DNA of 64,000 bases from Hydrangea macrophylla (lineage: Eukaryota; Streptophyta; Magnoliopsida; Cornales; Hydrangeaceae): positions 76,389,045 to 76,453,044 of the forward strand of contig CM066985.1 of NCBI GenBank assembly GCA_033977485.1, read 5' to 3'. The position numbers and the translations under genes were made by a program. Shown here piece after piece: positions 21,401 through 33,995 of this stretch (positions within the stretch are counted from its first letter, which is position 1; the number at the start of each line of letters is the position of its first letter). The notes under the pieces were generated by a model. That model ran no database searches, was not told where the DNA came from, and saw nothing but the letters and a program-made list of their open reading frames with translations.

Positions 21401-22964
21401 CCCTCCCAGGAATCTCAAAGACATTAGGTCATTTTTGGGCCACGCGGGCTTCTATCGTAGATTTATAAAGGACTTTAGCTCGATCTCTGGACCATTGTGT
21501 CTCCTCTTAGCCAAAGACGTTCCTTTTGAGTGGTCCCAAGATTGCCAAGAGGTATTTGAGAAGCTCAAGGCATTGCTCACTTCTGTACCAATTATACAAC
21601 TGCCCGATTGGAGCCTTCCATTCGAATTAATGTGCGATGCGAGTGACTACGCCATCGGAGCCGTTTTGGGGCAAAGGAAAGACAAAAAGCCCCATGTCAT
21701 TTACTATGCAAGCCTCACATTAGATAGTGCACAATCCAAATACTCCACGACGGAGAAAGAGTTGCTCGCCATAGTATTTGCTCTCGAGAAATTCCAATCT
21801 TATGTTGTAGGATCGCCGATCGTTTGTTTCACCGACCATGCCGCCCTCAAGTACCTTCTTTCCAAGAAAGACGCTAAGGCTCGGCTAATTCGATGGATCC
21901 TTCTTTTACAAGAATTTGATCTTTCCATCAAAGATAAAAAAGGGGTAGAAAATGTTGTTGTGGATCATTTTTCGCGTTTGACAGTTGATCATGGTTATGT
22001 CGACCCCGTGCCTATTAGAGAGTGTTTCCCGGATGAGCAATTACTAAATGTTTCAACTCTCCCTTGGTATGTCGATGTGGTGAATTTCCTTGTCACGGGC
22101 CAACTACCTCAAGATTGGTCAACTCAAGATAGGGAACGGTTAACAACCATGGCACGGTCATTCTTCTTTGATGATCCCTATGTGTTTAAGTATTGCGCCG
22201 ATCAAATTATAAGCAGATGCGTGCCTAATGATGAGATACCGAGTGTTTTGTCTTTTTGCCATGATCAAGCATGTGGAGGTCACTTTTCTTCACAAAAGAC
22301 GGCCTTTAAAGTGCTCCATAGCGGGTTGTATTGGCCCAAAATTTTCAAAGATGCACATGCTTATTGCAAAACTTGTGCCCGGTGCCAACTTCTTGGGCGA
22401 GTCACCCAGAGGAACATGATGCCTCTAAACCCCATTCTTGTTATAGAAGTTTTCGATTGTTGGGGTATTGACTTCATGGGACCATTCCCTAAATCCAATA
22501 ATTTCGAATATATCTTGGTGGCGGTTGACTACGTCTCCAAATGGGTTGAGGCCATGCCATCAAGGACTAATGACCACAAGGTGGTTTTGAAATTCCTCAA
22601 AGAACATATTTTGTCCCGTTTTGGCATGCCAAGAGCCATAATTAGTGATCAAGGGGTGCACTTTTGCAATTCCCCTTTTGCTCGGTTGATGGAGCAATAT
22701 GGCGTTACCCATAAGGTCTCCACCACGTATCACCCTCAAACTAATGGCCAAGCCGAATTGGCTAATCGTGAAATCAAGGGGATTTTAGAGAAGACGGTCG
22801 ATCCGTCGAAGAAGGATTGGTCTTCTAGGCTAACCGATGCGCTTTGGGCGTATAGGACGGCCTAGAAAACAAATTTAGGAATGTCCCCCTACCGGTTAGT
22901 TTATGGGAAAGCATGTCATTTGCCGGTCGAGCTTGAGCACCGTGCTTATTGGGCCATAAAGAAG
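18417..22964 (+). pseudogene. pol: E1 gag end, protease, RT, RNase H and integrase (interrupted)
   Basis: Continuation of the E1 polyprotein. After a frame change in an A-run near 18514-18520, one open frame spans 18528-22865. Domains by residue from 18528: CCHC knuckle 24-37 ([14 protein letters not shown]); protease with DLGAS near 401; RT from about 785 (CIDYRKLNS) with catalytic FMDD near 888; RNase H near 1034 ([12 protein letters not shown]); integrase zinc-binding region near 1244-1275; integrase catalytic core with D (GIDFMG, about 1313), D (SDQG, about 1373) and E ([10 protein letters not shown], about 1410). An in-frame TAG at 22863 precedes [19 protein letters not shown], and the Tat element interrupts at 22964. 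A 27-bp duplication (ITTLRSGKG twice) lies at 19202-19258. Catalytic residues are intact, so decay is recent. Confidence 0.92.
22960..22964. repeat. Target site duplication of Tat, left copy (AGAAG)
   Basis: AGAAG precedes TGTAGACACC and recurs at 43655-43659 after TATCCACA; the E1 integrase reading resumes there. Confidence 0.93.
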
Positions 22965-25900
22965 TGTAGACACCCCATTTTGTCGGCTATCGGATTTAGG
23001 AGACCCATAGCTTGGTGGTTCACAATGATCGTAAAAAAAGGGACTCCTGGAATTCAGCTCTATCTCTCAGAATGCTCAGATTGGCCAAAATGCCCCTGAA
23101 AGCCCGAAGACTCCCAGATTTGGTCCCAAAGTTCTGAAAACATGCTATGTCATAAGAAAAATGATAAAATGAGTTTTTAAGTAAAACCGGAAGAAATTGT
23201 CAGCTCCCAGAGACCCCCGGAAGTCCCGGAAGTTCCCCGAAAGTCCCCGTTGACCGGTTTGACCAAAGTTTGACCAGGTTTGACCAGAGTTTGACAGAGT
23301 TTGACCAAAATTGTTTGAATTCACCGGAATCATTAGAAAAGTATTAAAATGAGTTTTAAAAGAGAATCGAGCGAAAACGTCGGCTCCTGGAGCTCCCGGA
23401 GGTTCCCAGAACTTCCCGGGAATCCGAGGTTTGACCAGTTTGACCAAGATTTGACTTTGGAATCGGGGCACCGAAACAATTTTCAAATATTTTTCATGGA
23501 TACTAGAGGTCAATAGCTTTCCAACGGTATATCGCACATAATTCCTGGGTTTAAAACGAATTTATTATGGATTTCCGAAGCCGAAAAAGGCGATCAAATC
23601 GGCTTTTATCGCGAATACCGTAAAACTTTTCAAAGTGACCTATCCCCGAACTATTTTTTATATAAAGTAGACTCAATTACCTTTCCAACGGTATATCACA
23701 ACCTCAATTTGGAGTTCGTACGCATTTTCTGTGAATTTTGGACGAAATAGGGCCTTTTCGCGAATACCGGAACTTCAGGGGGCCTAAACAGCATTATCTG
23801 GACGAAGGAGGAGCAGTACCGCCGCGGCACTCCCCTCCAGAGCAGTGTATTTTTGTAATTTGTTTTGTGGTCCCATTTTGATTAATTAAAAACCAAAACG
23901 ACATAGTTTTATGATTTCAGATGTTTGGAGCCAATGGGAGTACTTTCTAAATCCCAAAACCACCCCAAGTTGGCCTATTTAAACCCCCCATTGCTCTTCA
24001 TTTTGGAGGAGTCAAATACAAGTTTGAGAAAAGTTTGGGAGAGAAAGTTGTAGAGATAAGGTTAGAGTAGAGAGAAAAGAAGCTTTCTTCTTTGATTTTC
24101 AAAACAAAAGTGAGTTCTAAACTTTGTTTTTACTACATTACTCCCATTTACTTCAACATTCAATACACCCAACCACCATTTTAGTGAGCATTTAAGAGAG
24201 TGGAAGCTTCTTCCATGTCCAATGTCATTACATATGAGTGAAACATCATGCTACAAGTTCAATACTTCATGAATATCATCTATTGATCATCATCTACTTG
24301 CTTGCTTATTCATTGTTTATCTCTTCTTACCTCATTTCTTTTTGATTTTCTTTATTTACTTACTAGTTCATCATCATCTAAATGATGACATGAAGTTTGG
24401 GGTGAGTGAATCCTTATGGATAGTAGCTCTTGACCTCAAAAACATGTTTGATAGATGATGATCATAACTTCAATACCTCCAAGGTATCCTTGAAGTGTAT
24501 TGAAGTTATGCTCAAATAAAAAATAATTTTCTCCAACAATCTTGGAGGTTCTTGATGATGAGTTGAATGTTGGCATTTTAAGTGGTTATAATATTTATTG
24601 AGTATTAAAAATGCACTTTCAAAACCTCTATTTCAAAACCCCCCTCAATCCCTCTCATTTTGATTTCAAGAAAGAAAACATTATTTTCCCCAAAATCTTC
24701 AAAATAGTGAGTTAAAACAGTGAGTGAGCTGAGTTCAAAGATTTCTCTAGAACTCAATACTCAACATATAGATGCAAGGCCACTTGGAAAGTCTCCCTAA
24801 CTCATTGGAGAACACCCATGATTTTTGGTTTGACTTGGAAGTACTTGAAAATGGTCCATTTGGACCCAAACATTCCTTCCAAACATTCTGCCTCTGCTGT
24901 CACAGCAGCTTGACTAACTTCCAACTTCTATTTCAGAAATATTTTCCAAAAGGGGTGGTCCCAACTTATTTTTCCCTTAAACTTCAATGTCTTAGGGAAC
25001 GTTATGTATAAAATGGGCCCCTGGATCATTCGTGTTCATTTTCTAAGATATTTCAACATTTCAGTCGACAGTACGGACTCTGTTTCTGAGTGACCTCTGT
25101 TGTTCATATGATTTCTCTCAATCTGTGATAGTTATTAAAGATTGGCTTTTTGGGTAGTGTTCTAGACACAATAAGGAACATCTCCATAAAATATCATGCA
25201 TTGAAACGTTCCTAACCCCTCTTTTCAATTTTCCCAAGATCATGCTACTGTTCTGTCCACTATTCACAGCAAGCACATTTTAACTTTCATTCTTTGATTT
25301 GATGCTTATATGCCTTCCAAATTAGTTCATATCTTAGGAAGTAGTTCATACCACATTTGTACATATCCCATGATGATTTCATTCATTCATTCATACACAT
25401 TATAGACTTCTAAGTCATTCTAGGAATCCATGAACACAAAGCACACTACAACCTTGGCACATTCTAGATACATACATTGCATCCATGCAAGATTTGGGGC
25501 CTTCATGGCTCCTAATCTAAGAAGATTATAAGGAATGAACTTGATCACACATTCATGCTTCCCCTCGATCTAATCATCCTTCATCATCCGTCCCGGGGAT
25601 TGAGAGGTCTTCTTTTCTCAAAGATTAACATGCATCATACTAGCTTGCTAAGCATATTTTGATTTCTTTGTTTATTTGTTTCAAGAACAATTCATGCCCC
25701 CTTTAGATTAGGAAGTCTTGATTATTTGATACATGATTAGATGATTTTTCCTAGGTTTATTTGTGTGATTTTCACTTTACATTGTATGATATTTGACTTA
25801 AATCTAATGAATGATATCTTATCTTTTGATTTTCAATTTCAAGATTCTTATGTGATGTAATATACTATCATAGTATTAATTGCCGAACCATACATAGTAT

Positions 25901-26187
25901 AAGATGATTAATTGGACGCTAATTGAGGCCCGTCGAGAGACGGGGCGAGTTGAGGGTGTTTTAGTCGTGACAAAAGCTCCTTCTTCTCTCGTACCAAAAC
26001 CCCGAGCCAAGTTCTTTGGTTATGAAGGGCCGGTGCCCTTTATCCGTTTGGGTGAGTCAAAATAAGGTTTCTTGGTTCCTTAAAGACCAAGTGGCGACTC
26101 TGTATCTGTTTTCAACAGACCCTTTTTCTTTTCCTTTTCAAATCAAGTTTCAAAAGCAAACAAAGCGGTGGAAGCCCGGTATCCACA
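22965..26187 (+). repeat. Tat 5' LTR (3223 bp)
   Basis: TGTAGACACC...TATCCACA. It differs from the 3' LTR by substitutions (about a dozen in the first 390 bp), by lacking one TTTGACCAAG-type repeat unit of about 12 bp near 23315, and by lacking about 40 bp of the GC-rich module near 23820. TATA-like TATTTAAA at 23976-23983. Open frames inside it occur in both LTRs and show no domain. Confidence 0.93.
23814..23830. repeat. GCCGCGGCAC palindrome, single copy, Tat 5' LTR
   Basis: Only one unit remains (ACCGCCGCGGCAC), where the 3' LTR has three (41236-41297), so this LTR has lost units since insertion. Confidence 0.7.
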
Positions 26188-26190
26188 ATC

Positions 26191-26208
26191 TGGCGACTCT
26201 GCTGGGGA
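26191..26208 (+). promoter_or_regulatory. Tat primer binding site
   Basis: TGGCGACTCTGCTGGGGA, 3 nt inside the LTR. Its complement ends in CCA as a tRNA 3' end should; Ogre/Tat elements usually use tRNA-Arg, which I take this to be. Confidence 0.8.
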
Positions 26209-27479
26209 TTTTATTTTTAAAACAAAATAATACAGAGGTTTGACTCATAAGAAGCATCCTTAAAATCATCTTTTTACTGTGTTTGGTTCACCGCATTGCA
26301 CTCTTGCATTCCCCCCCCCCCCCCCTCCGACTGTGTCTGAAACGCGGCACTGACATTGTTCAGGTCTTGCTGTGCCAGGGCATAAGTCACCGTTGATACT
26401 GTACCTTCCAAGGTATATCAAAAAGAGTAAAAACCTCCGTACTGTCTCCCTGACGGTATATTGGAACTCTCGTCAACGGACCCTCTTTGACTAAACCCAG
26501 CCTTTGCATATAGATTCCTGTAGAACCTTTCATAGGACTGTTGATTTATCTTTTCAGATAGGATAATGTGATATAACTGCTGTATGCCCTGATGGGATTA
26601 CCTGAGCGGTGTAGACGCTTATGTGGCATAGAACAGAACCTCTTTCTTATGATTCCCAAGGCAATCACTCACATATGATTACATTGAGTTGACCTGCCTA
26701 GGCACCATGACAAGGATGTCTGCTCCATGCTCACAAAGATATACACCGCAAACCTTGTTTATCGGTCCTAAGACATAGGAGTATGAAAACCTGCTAGACA
26801 GTTTGATCACTATCACCACATATTAACCAGTTTCTCCTAAAAACTCTGTCCAGATATCCCAGATATAACCATATTAACCAATTTCTCCCGGAAACTATGT
26901 CCAGATATCCCAGATATAACCATATTAACCAGTTTCTCCCGAAAACTCTGTTCAGATATCCCAGATATAACCATATTAACCAGTTTCTCCCGGAAACTCT
27001 GTCCAGATATCCCAGATATAACCATATTAACCAGTTTCTCCCGAAAATTCTGTCCAGATATCCCAGATATAACCATGTTAACCAGTTTCTCCTAGAAACC
27101 CTGTCCAAAATTACCCGAAGTATCCCTGTTATCCCTGTTATCCCTTGGTGATCACACTGGAAAGTGAGGTTAGCACACTCTATATGGCTAGAACCTTATT
27201 TGTTTAGCTGCTATCTGTTAGAAATAGAAGCATCATATAGGTTAGGGCTTACATCCGCATGCTTGTCCCATTTACATGCACCATTCCCCATCAATCTGCA
27301 CGCACTGTCTCGAGTCGGTCCACATCACTGTCTTTGTCTGTCTAAAGTCACCACTGTCAAGATCTAATCTAGTCCTCTCAAAATCTGTCAGGTCCCAAGG
27401 TCAGCAGTCAGGGTCCTCTTCGTGGGTCAGGAGTTCGGATAATCGATTGATCAGAATCAATCCGACAGCGTACTTCAGC
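26209..27479 (+). other. Tat 5' untranslated region
   Basis: Long leader before gag with a run of 15 C (26311-26325), a 51-bp tandem repeat (26822-27107) and no conserved coding sequence. The antisense open frame over the tandem repeat is a by-product of its 51-bp (17-codon) period. Confidence 0.7.
26822..27107. repeat. 51-bp minisatellite, about 5.5 copies
   Basis: Units start at 26822, 26873, 26924, 26975, 27026 and 27077; the core is ATTAACCAGTTTCTCC and CCAGATATCCCAGATATAAC. Exact 51-bp spacing with few substitutions. Keeps frames open on both strands. Confidence 0.95.
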
Positions 27480-28820
27480 ATGAATAGGGAAGAGTTGGAA
27501 AGCAAGGTTACTGAATTGGGAGCAACAATAAGCCAGCAGTCCGATAGCCTGGCCCAAGTTCTGAAGTTCATGGAAGAACTGAAACAGCAGCAGCCGCAAC
27601 CTCCACCCGGGTTTCCCCCACCGGGATTTGAACCTCCCCTGCATGAGAATAATAGGGAGGAAGACTGGTTTTAAGGGGTCCCACCGTTCGCGTACGAGAA
27701 AAAGCTCCAAGAGAAAATGGACAAGGTCGACAAACTGGAAAGTGTACTCAGGAAAAGCAAGGGTATCGATGATTACATGCTAGACCTGGAAGGCCTCTTC
27801 GAGCCTGTCAAGCTGAAACTGCCAGAGAATTTCAAGATGCCTGCCATCGACCGTTTTGACGGAACTGGGAATCCGAAAAGTCATGTGAAGCTATGTACGA
27901 GTATCTTCCAGTCCATGGGTTGTACCCACGAACACATTGTGATGTTGTTCCCGCAAACCCTTGCAAAGTCTGCACTATCGTGGTTCCTAACCTTGGAAGC
28001 CTCCAAAACCCGGGCCTGGGAAGACATCGTTCGAGTCTTCGTCGATCATTACTCCTACAATCAAGAGCTGGATGTCACCATCAGGGATTTGGAAACAACC
28101 CATCAAAGTAACAATGAATCCTTCGCTGCATTTCTGAGCAGATGGAGCAACAAGGTAGCCCAAATGACCCACCGGCCAATCGAAAAAGAACAGGTAAGGA
28201 TACTCATCCGGAATCTGCAGCCCCTCTACCATGAGAAATTATTCTACCAGTCCATCTCCACCTTTGAGGAGTTGTTTGAAGTCGGAACCCGGATTCAAGA
28301 TGCTATCAGAGAAGGAAATATAAAAAGGGAAGAGCCCCCGAGTCAGTCAAGAAGACCTAACTACTCCCGGAATCCCCCGGATGTCAATGCCCTTAGCAGC
28401 CAACCCATGGCGTACCCTCTTAGGCCATACCAACCCTCCAGCCAGGTAAACCCCTCCAATCGCCCCTTCCAGAAAAAGCCCCCTCGCAATTTTGCCAAGT
28501 TAGAAATCTCTCTCTCCTCAGCTTTAGACCGCCTCCTCAAAAAGGGCCATCTCCAACTACTCCAACCCCGAAACACCCCCTTCCCGCCAAACTGCGATAT
28601 ATCCAAGCGGTGCACCTACCACCAAGCCCCGGGCCACAACACTGACAATTGCGTGCGCCTTCGCCATGACATTCAAGACCTTATTGACTAGAACATCATC
28701 GAGCCGCCACCAAAGCAGCCCCATATCACCCAAAATCCTCTACCAAACCACCAAAATGTCAACCTCATTGAGTCCAACCCCGTACCCTTCAACCCTGCTA
28801 CTTATATCACCCCCCTATGA
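27480..28820 (+). pseudogene. gag: Tat gag, with in-frame stops
   Basis: Capsid polyprotein. The start ATG is at 27480 (MNREELESKVTELGATISQQ), with a predicted coiled coil and a Gln/Pro-rich segment, then the gag core at about 27800-28330 (FDGTGNPKSHVKLC, LSWFLTLEASKTRAWED, FAAFLSRWSNKVAQM) and the Tat-type zinc-finger region CTYHQAPGHNTDNC near 28613. TAA at 27672, TAG at 28689 and TGA at 28818 interrupt, yet the frame is unshifted throughout. All three stops are compatible with C-to-T changes of Gln or Arg codons. Confidence 0.87.
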
Positions 28821-30044
28821 CAACCCTTGCCTTGCATTGACATCCCGAATTCTGTGAGAATTCATCTGATTGAAGGGGAGAATGACGAGTGGCAGCAACA
28901 GCTAGACGATGAGCAAGACTTGTTCTTTCTAGAAGAGCACGATTTGGGGGTGGTAGACCTCAAGTGGTATGATCCCAATGATGAAAGTGACTCTTCTATC
29001 TGGGACAAGCCGGAGAAACCATATGTGGGAACGGATTGTGATTGGTTCAAAAAGGATGGGACTGTAGAAGGGCCTACTCCTGCTGAAATTGATCACCTGA
29101 CTAGGTCAGGCCGTCACTACCAGCCTCTGCAGCCTACTACTGAAGCCATCGAGAAAGGTCCAGTTAAAGAGAAGGGGAAGAGTAAGATGGATGAGGTCAT
29201 CGAAGAAGATAATGAGCTGATCAAGCAGCTAAAGAAAACTCAAGCACATCTCTCGATGTGGGACATCATGGTAACATCCTATAAGCACAGGCAAGCCGTG
29301 TTGAATGCCTTGGCTGGGATTGAAGTCCCCATCGACGCTGCGCCGGAGGACATGGTAGCTTTCTTGGGTGCGCTTACCCCCGACCCAATCATTACATTTT
29401 TCGATGAGGACCTGCCACCAGAGGGATCCGCACATAACAAGGCATTATATATCACCGTGGGATGTAAGGGACAACAGGTGCCGTTTTGTCTAGTCGATAC
29501 GGGCTCGGCCTTAAATGTCTGTGCCCTAAGGACTGCCACCGCCTTGGGGGTCAATGTCCTTGACATCACACCATCTGTGCAATCCGTGAGGGCCTATGAC
29601 AACACCAGGAGAAATGTGATGGGAACCGTTTCTCTCCAAATCCGGGTAGGATCTTTGGTGAGCACCGAAGTCTTTCAGGTCATGGACATACCTGCCTCTT
29701 TCAACTTGCTGATCGGAAGGCCCTGGTTGCATGCCAACAAAGCCGTATCGTCCACTGTGCATCAAATGATCAAGTACATCCACGAGAAGGAAGTGAAAAT
29801 CATCCTCGGTAATAGTTGGGGTAATAAAGTTTTCCTGAACTACGCTCCCGTCTTTGAAATCCAAATACCTGAGTTAGAAGAAGGAGAAATTGGAGGATTC
29901 TTCATGGAAGAAGTCCACATGATCAATGATGAAGACAGGTTCCCTGAGATCCACTCTGCGGTTGTCAACATCGTCCGCAAAATGAACTACTTCCCTGGAA
30001 TGGGATTGGGCCGACGCCAGCAAGGGATTCGAGAGTTCCTTTAG
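28821..30044 (+). pseudogene. pro: Tat protease region
   Basis: Same frame as gag. The aspartic protease is at about 29440-29800 with active site VDTGSALNV (near 29497) and the later FNLLIGRPWLH motif. An acidic linker precedes it, and a G-patch-like LGRRQQGI segment sits at the C-terminal end just before the TAG at 30042. Continuous with RT downstream except for that stop. Confidence 0.85.
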
Positions 30045-33000
30045 ATCAAAGGACAGCAAGGTACTTTTGGGCTAGGATACAAGCCCACTGAAGAAGACAT
30101 CGAGCTACAGAGGCTGTGGAAGAAAAGGGTAAGGGGTCTCCCACCATACCGCAAGACCTTGAATGGACAATTCATCAAAGAGGGGGATGACTTCCCTTAC
30201 TTTGGGTTCCCCGAACCCTGGATCCATCAAACCACTGGGAAAAGGCACCCTGGGCTTGAAATCTTCGCTGACTGCGAGAGGCCTCCATATCAAGATCCGT
30301 TCTATCCTGAAGAAATTGAGAAAACCCCGGAGGAAGACTGGTTGAAATACCTGGACAATGAAGCCATCGAGAAAATGTGGGAGGAATCCATTGAGAAGAA
30401 GGAAGAAAAGAGGGCCAAGAGCCAAGATGATCAGATCAAGCCAACTGAGAAGGGTCTGAGCAACCAGGCTGTAGAGTCATCTGTCTGTGTCTCCCTATCC
30501 CCTGTTCCCCCGGAGTTTGTACTGCCGATTATCGAGTCTGTACCGGAGTCGGCTGCTGTAAGCCCACCACTGTCCAATGTAGTCACTTCACCTATCATGA
30601 ATGAAATGAAAGACGATTCTGCTTACTCCTCTGTGTCTAATACTTGTGAATGCACAGATCCCTCCGAGGATCTCCCAATTGAACTTAAGCAACTAATTGA
30701 AAAACCACCTGCTTATGAAATAATCGAAGATACTTTATCGGTTAACCTAGGTGAAACAGATAATCCCCAAATTGTGCAAATTGGCTCAGCTCTTAATAAA
30801 GAAGAAAAAGAAAAATTAACCCTCTTGCTAAAAGAATTCAAAGATGTTTTCGCTTGGTCTTACGAAGACATGCCTGGGGTCGATCCCGACATTGTCCAAC
30901 ATCATATTCCCCTCCTCCCTAATTCTAAACCTGTCAAGCAGAAACTGAGGCGCATGAGGCCGGAGTGGGCACTCAAGGTTAAGGAAGAAGTGGAGAAGTA
31001 ATTCAAAGCAGGATTCATCATTGTCACCGAATATCCGGAATGGGTTGCCAATATCGTGCCAGTCCCGAAGAAGGATGGAAAATTTCGTGTGTGCATCAAC
31101 TTCCGTGATCTAAACAAGGCCAGTCCCAAGGATGACTTCCCGCTTCCCCACATTGACGTTTTGGTAAATAACATCGCAGGACATGAGCTACTATCATTCA
31201 TGGATGGTTTCTCAGGGTATAATCAGATTCCTATGGCGCCAGAAGATCGGGAAAAGACGACATTCACCACCCCCTGGGGGACCTACTGTTATAGAGTGAT
31301 GCCTTTTGGGCTCAAGAATGCTGGGACAACCTACCAAAGAGCTGCCACCACTCTGCTGCATAACATGATTCACAAAGAAGTAGAAGTATACATAGACGAC
31401 ATGATCGTGAAGTCCAAGGATAGAGAAGGACACCTAGCGGCACTGGAAAAGTTTTTTGAAAGGTTGCGTAAGTACAAGATGAGGTTGAATCCAAAGAAAT
31501 GCACTTTTGGTGTGACCTCCGGTAAACTCTTGGGTTTCCTCATCACACAAAGGGGGATAGAGGTGGATCCCTCCAAGATCAAGGCAATCCTAGAAATGGC
31601 ACCACCACGGAATGAAAAAGAGGTAAGGGGGTTCCTCGGAAGAATCCAATTCATCAGCCGCTTCATTTCCAAGCTCACAACTACGTGCGATCCTCTGTTC
31701 TGATTGTTGAGAAAAGGGGAGAAGTTCCAATGGGATGACCAATGCCAAGCCACTTTCGACAAAATAAAAGCTTACCTTCAAAATCCGCCTGTCCTTTCAC
31801 CACCAACGCCTCATAAGCCCTTATTCCTTTACCTATCCGTCTCCGAAAATGCCATGGGTTGCATGCTGGCCCAAGAAGGAGAAGAAAGCCACTCCGAAAA
31901 AGCCATATACTACCTCAGCAAGAGGATGACTGGGTATGAGCTCAACTACTCTACCCTCGAAAAAACGTGTTGGGCCTTGGTTTGGTGCACCCGCCGACTG
32001 AGGCACTACATGCTAGCCTTCCCGGTTGTGCTCATATCCCGCATGGATCCTCTAAAATACCTCCACGAAAAACCCGCCCTGACCGGTCGTATATCCCGTT
32101 GGTTACTTCTACTATCCGAATTCGATATCAAGTATGTTACAAGCAAATTGGTAAAAGGGAGAGTCGTCGCTGAGCATCTTGCGGAACACGCCATCGACTC
32201 CGAAGAAAGTGAAGACTTCCCATTCCCGGACGAAAATATCATGGAAATCAAGGAAGAACAATGGAAGTTGTACTTTGATGGAGCAGCCAACATGAAAGGC
32301 TACGGGGTAGGAATAATCCTAGTATCACCAAACGGGGACCACAGTACCCCACTGGCAGTCAAGCTCAATTATAACTCCACCAACAACACTGCTGAATATG
32401 AAGCGTGCATTCTGGGGATGGAAGCGGCCATAGAATTGAGAATTCAAAAGCTAGATGTCTTCGGAGATTCGAATCTCATCGTGTCACAAGCCAGAGGGGA
32501 ATGGAAGGTGAAGGAAGAGAGGTTGAAGCCCTACCATGACCACCTCGATGGGCTCAAGAAGCAGTTCAAAAACATCACATTCCTCTACTTGCCCAGAGAG
32601 GAGAATCAGCTAGCAGATTCGTTGGCTACCTTAGCCTCCATGATCAAAATTCCTGTGGGAGTCAGGATGATGCCTTTGGTAATTAAGCAAAGGTACGAGC
32701 CTTCGTTCAACACGATCGCTACAATCGAAGCAGAAGAGAATGAAACACCGTGGTATCAGGATGTCTGGAACTTCATAGAAAATGGAACGTACCCCCAAGA
32801 ATCTACCGAAAAAGACAAAAGGGCCATTCAAAGATTCGCAGCACAATTCATCATTTGCGGTGGGAAACTGTTGAAGAAAGGATACAACGGTCACAACCTG
32901 ACTTGCTTGTTTGGGAAAAGCTCCAGAAGAATGATGGAGGAAATACACGAGGGGGTATGCGGCCCGCACATGAACGATCACATGCTGGCCAAGAAAATCG

Positions 33001-33995
33001 TAAGACAAGGGTACTACTGGACAACATTGGAGAAAGAGTGTTGCGAATACGTGAGAAAGTGTCACAAGTGCCAGATTCATGCAAACATGATGCATGTACC
33101 ACCATCCCTTCTATATAGCATGACCTCACCTTGGCCATTCTCCACCTGGGGAATCGATATTATCGGTGAAATCATTCCGAAAGCTTCAAATGGAAATCGG
33201 TACATTCTGGTGGCCATAGACTACTTCACAAAATGGGTAGAAGCTGCATCCTACACCAAGTTAGGGGCCAAGGAAGTGGCCAAATTCATCAAGAGAAATC
33301 TCATCTGCCGTTATGGAGTTCCCCATGAGGTTATTTCGGATAACGGAAGTCATTTCAAAGCAGAAGTTAGGGATCTATTCGAGGAATACAAAATCACTTA
33401 TCATAAGTCATCACCGTACAGACCACAAACTAATGGGGCAGTCGAAGCTGCAAACAAGAATGTTAAGGCCATACTGCAGAAATCAGCCGATACTTACAAA
33501 GACTGGCATGAAAAGCTACCGTTCACACTTTGGGGATACAGAACCTCGATAAGGACGTCCACAGGAGCAACTCCTTACTCACTAGTGTATGGGATGGAAG
33601 CGGTATTTCCGATCGAGATAGAATTACCATCCCTACGCGTGATGGCAGAGTGTGAAATTTCTGAATCAGATTGGTTGAGAGAAAGGTATGAAGAATTGGC
33701 CCTCATAGATGAAAAGCGCCTAGCGGCAGTCGACCATGTTCGAATCTATCAAAAGAGGATAGCCCGTGCTTTCAACAAAAAGGTTCGTCCGAGGAAGATT
33801 GTCAAGGGTGACCTTGTCCTTAAGGAGTTGCGAGCTCCGATCTTTGATCCCCGTGGGAAATTTAAACCTAAATGGGTCGGCCCTTACATCGTCAAGACTG
33901 TTCTTTCCGGAGGAGCAACTTATCTCATGGACCTCGATGGTGTCGAATTCAAAGAACCAATCAACATGCATCGCCTCAAAAAGTACTATGCTTGA
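30045..33995 (+). pseudogene. pol: Tat RT, RNase H, archaeal-type RNase H and integrase
   Basis: Continues the gag-protease frame. Acidic linker; RT from about 31080 (CINFRDLNKA) with catalytic YIDD near 31390; a first RNase H (31730-32180) that has lost its usual leading Asp (FLYLSVSENA); an archaeal-type RNase H at about 32268-32640 with all four acidic positions visible (YFDGAA, TAEYEA, FGDSN, NQLADS); integrase zinc-binding region near 32960-33080 and core with D (GIDIIGE), D (SDNGSHF) and E (VEAANKN). It ends KKYYA at 33993. TAA at 30999 and TGA at 31701 break it. Loss of the first RNase H active site with gain of a second is the known Tat pattern. Confidence 0.92.

Noticed and set aside
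24772..25011. 79-codon ORF also present at 42238-42477
   Set aside because: Located in both Tat LTRs; repetition comes from the LTR pair, not from a conserved gene.
26794..27151. Repeat protein frames on both strands in the Tat leader
   Set aside because: By-product of the 51-bp tandem repeat; flanks are noncoding and no protein family is recognised.
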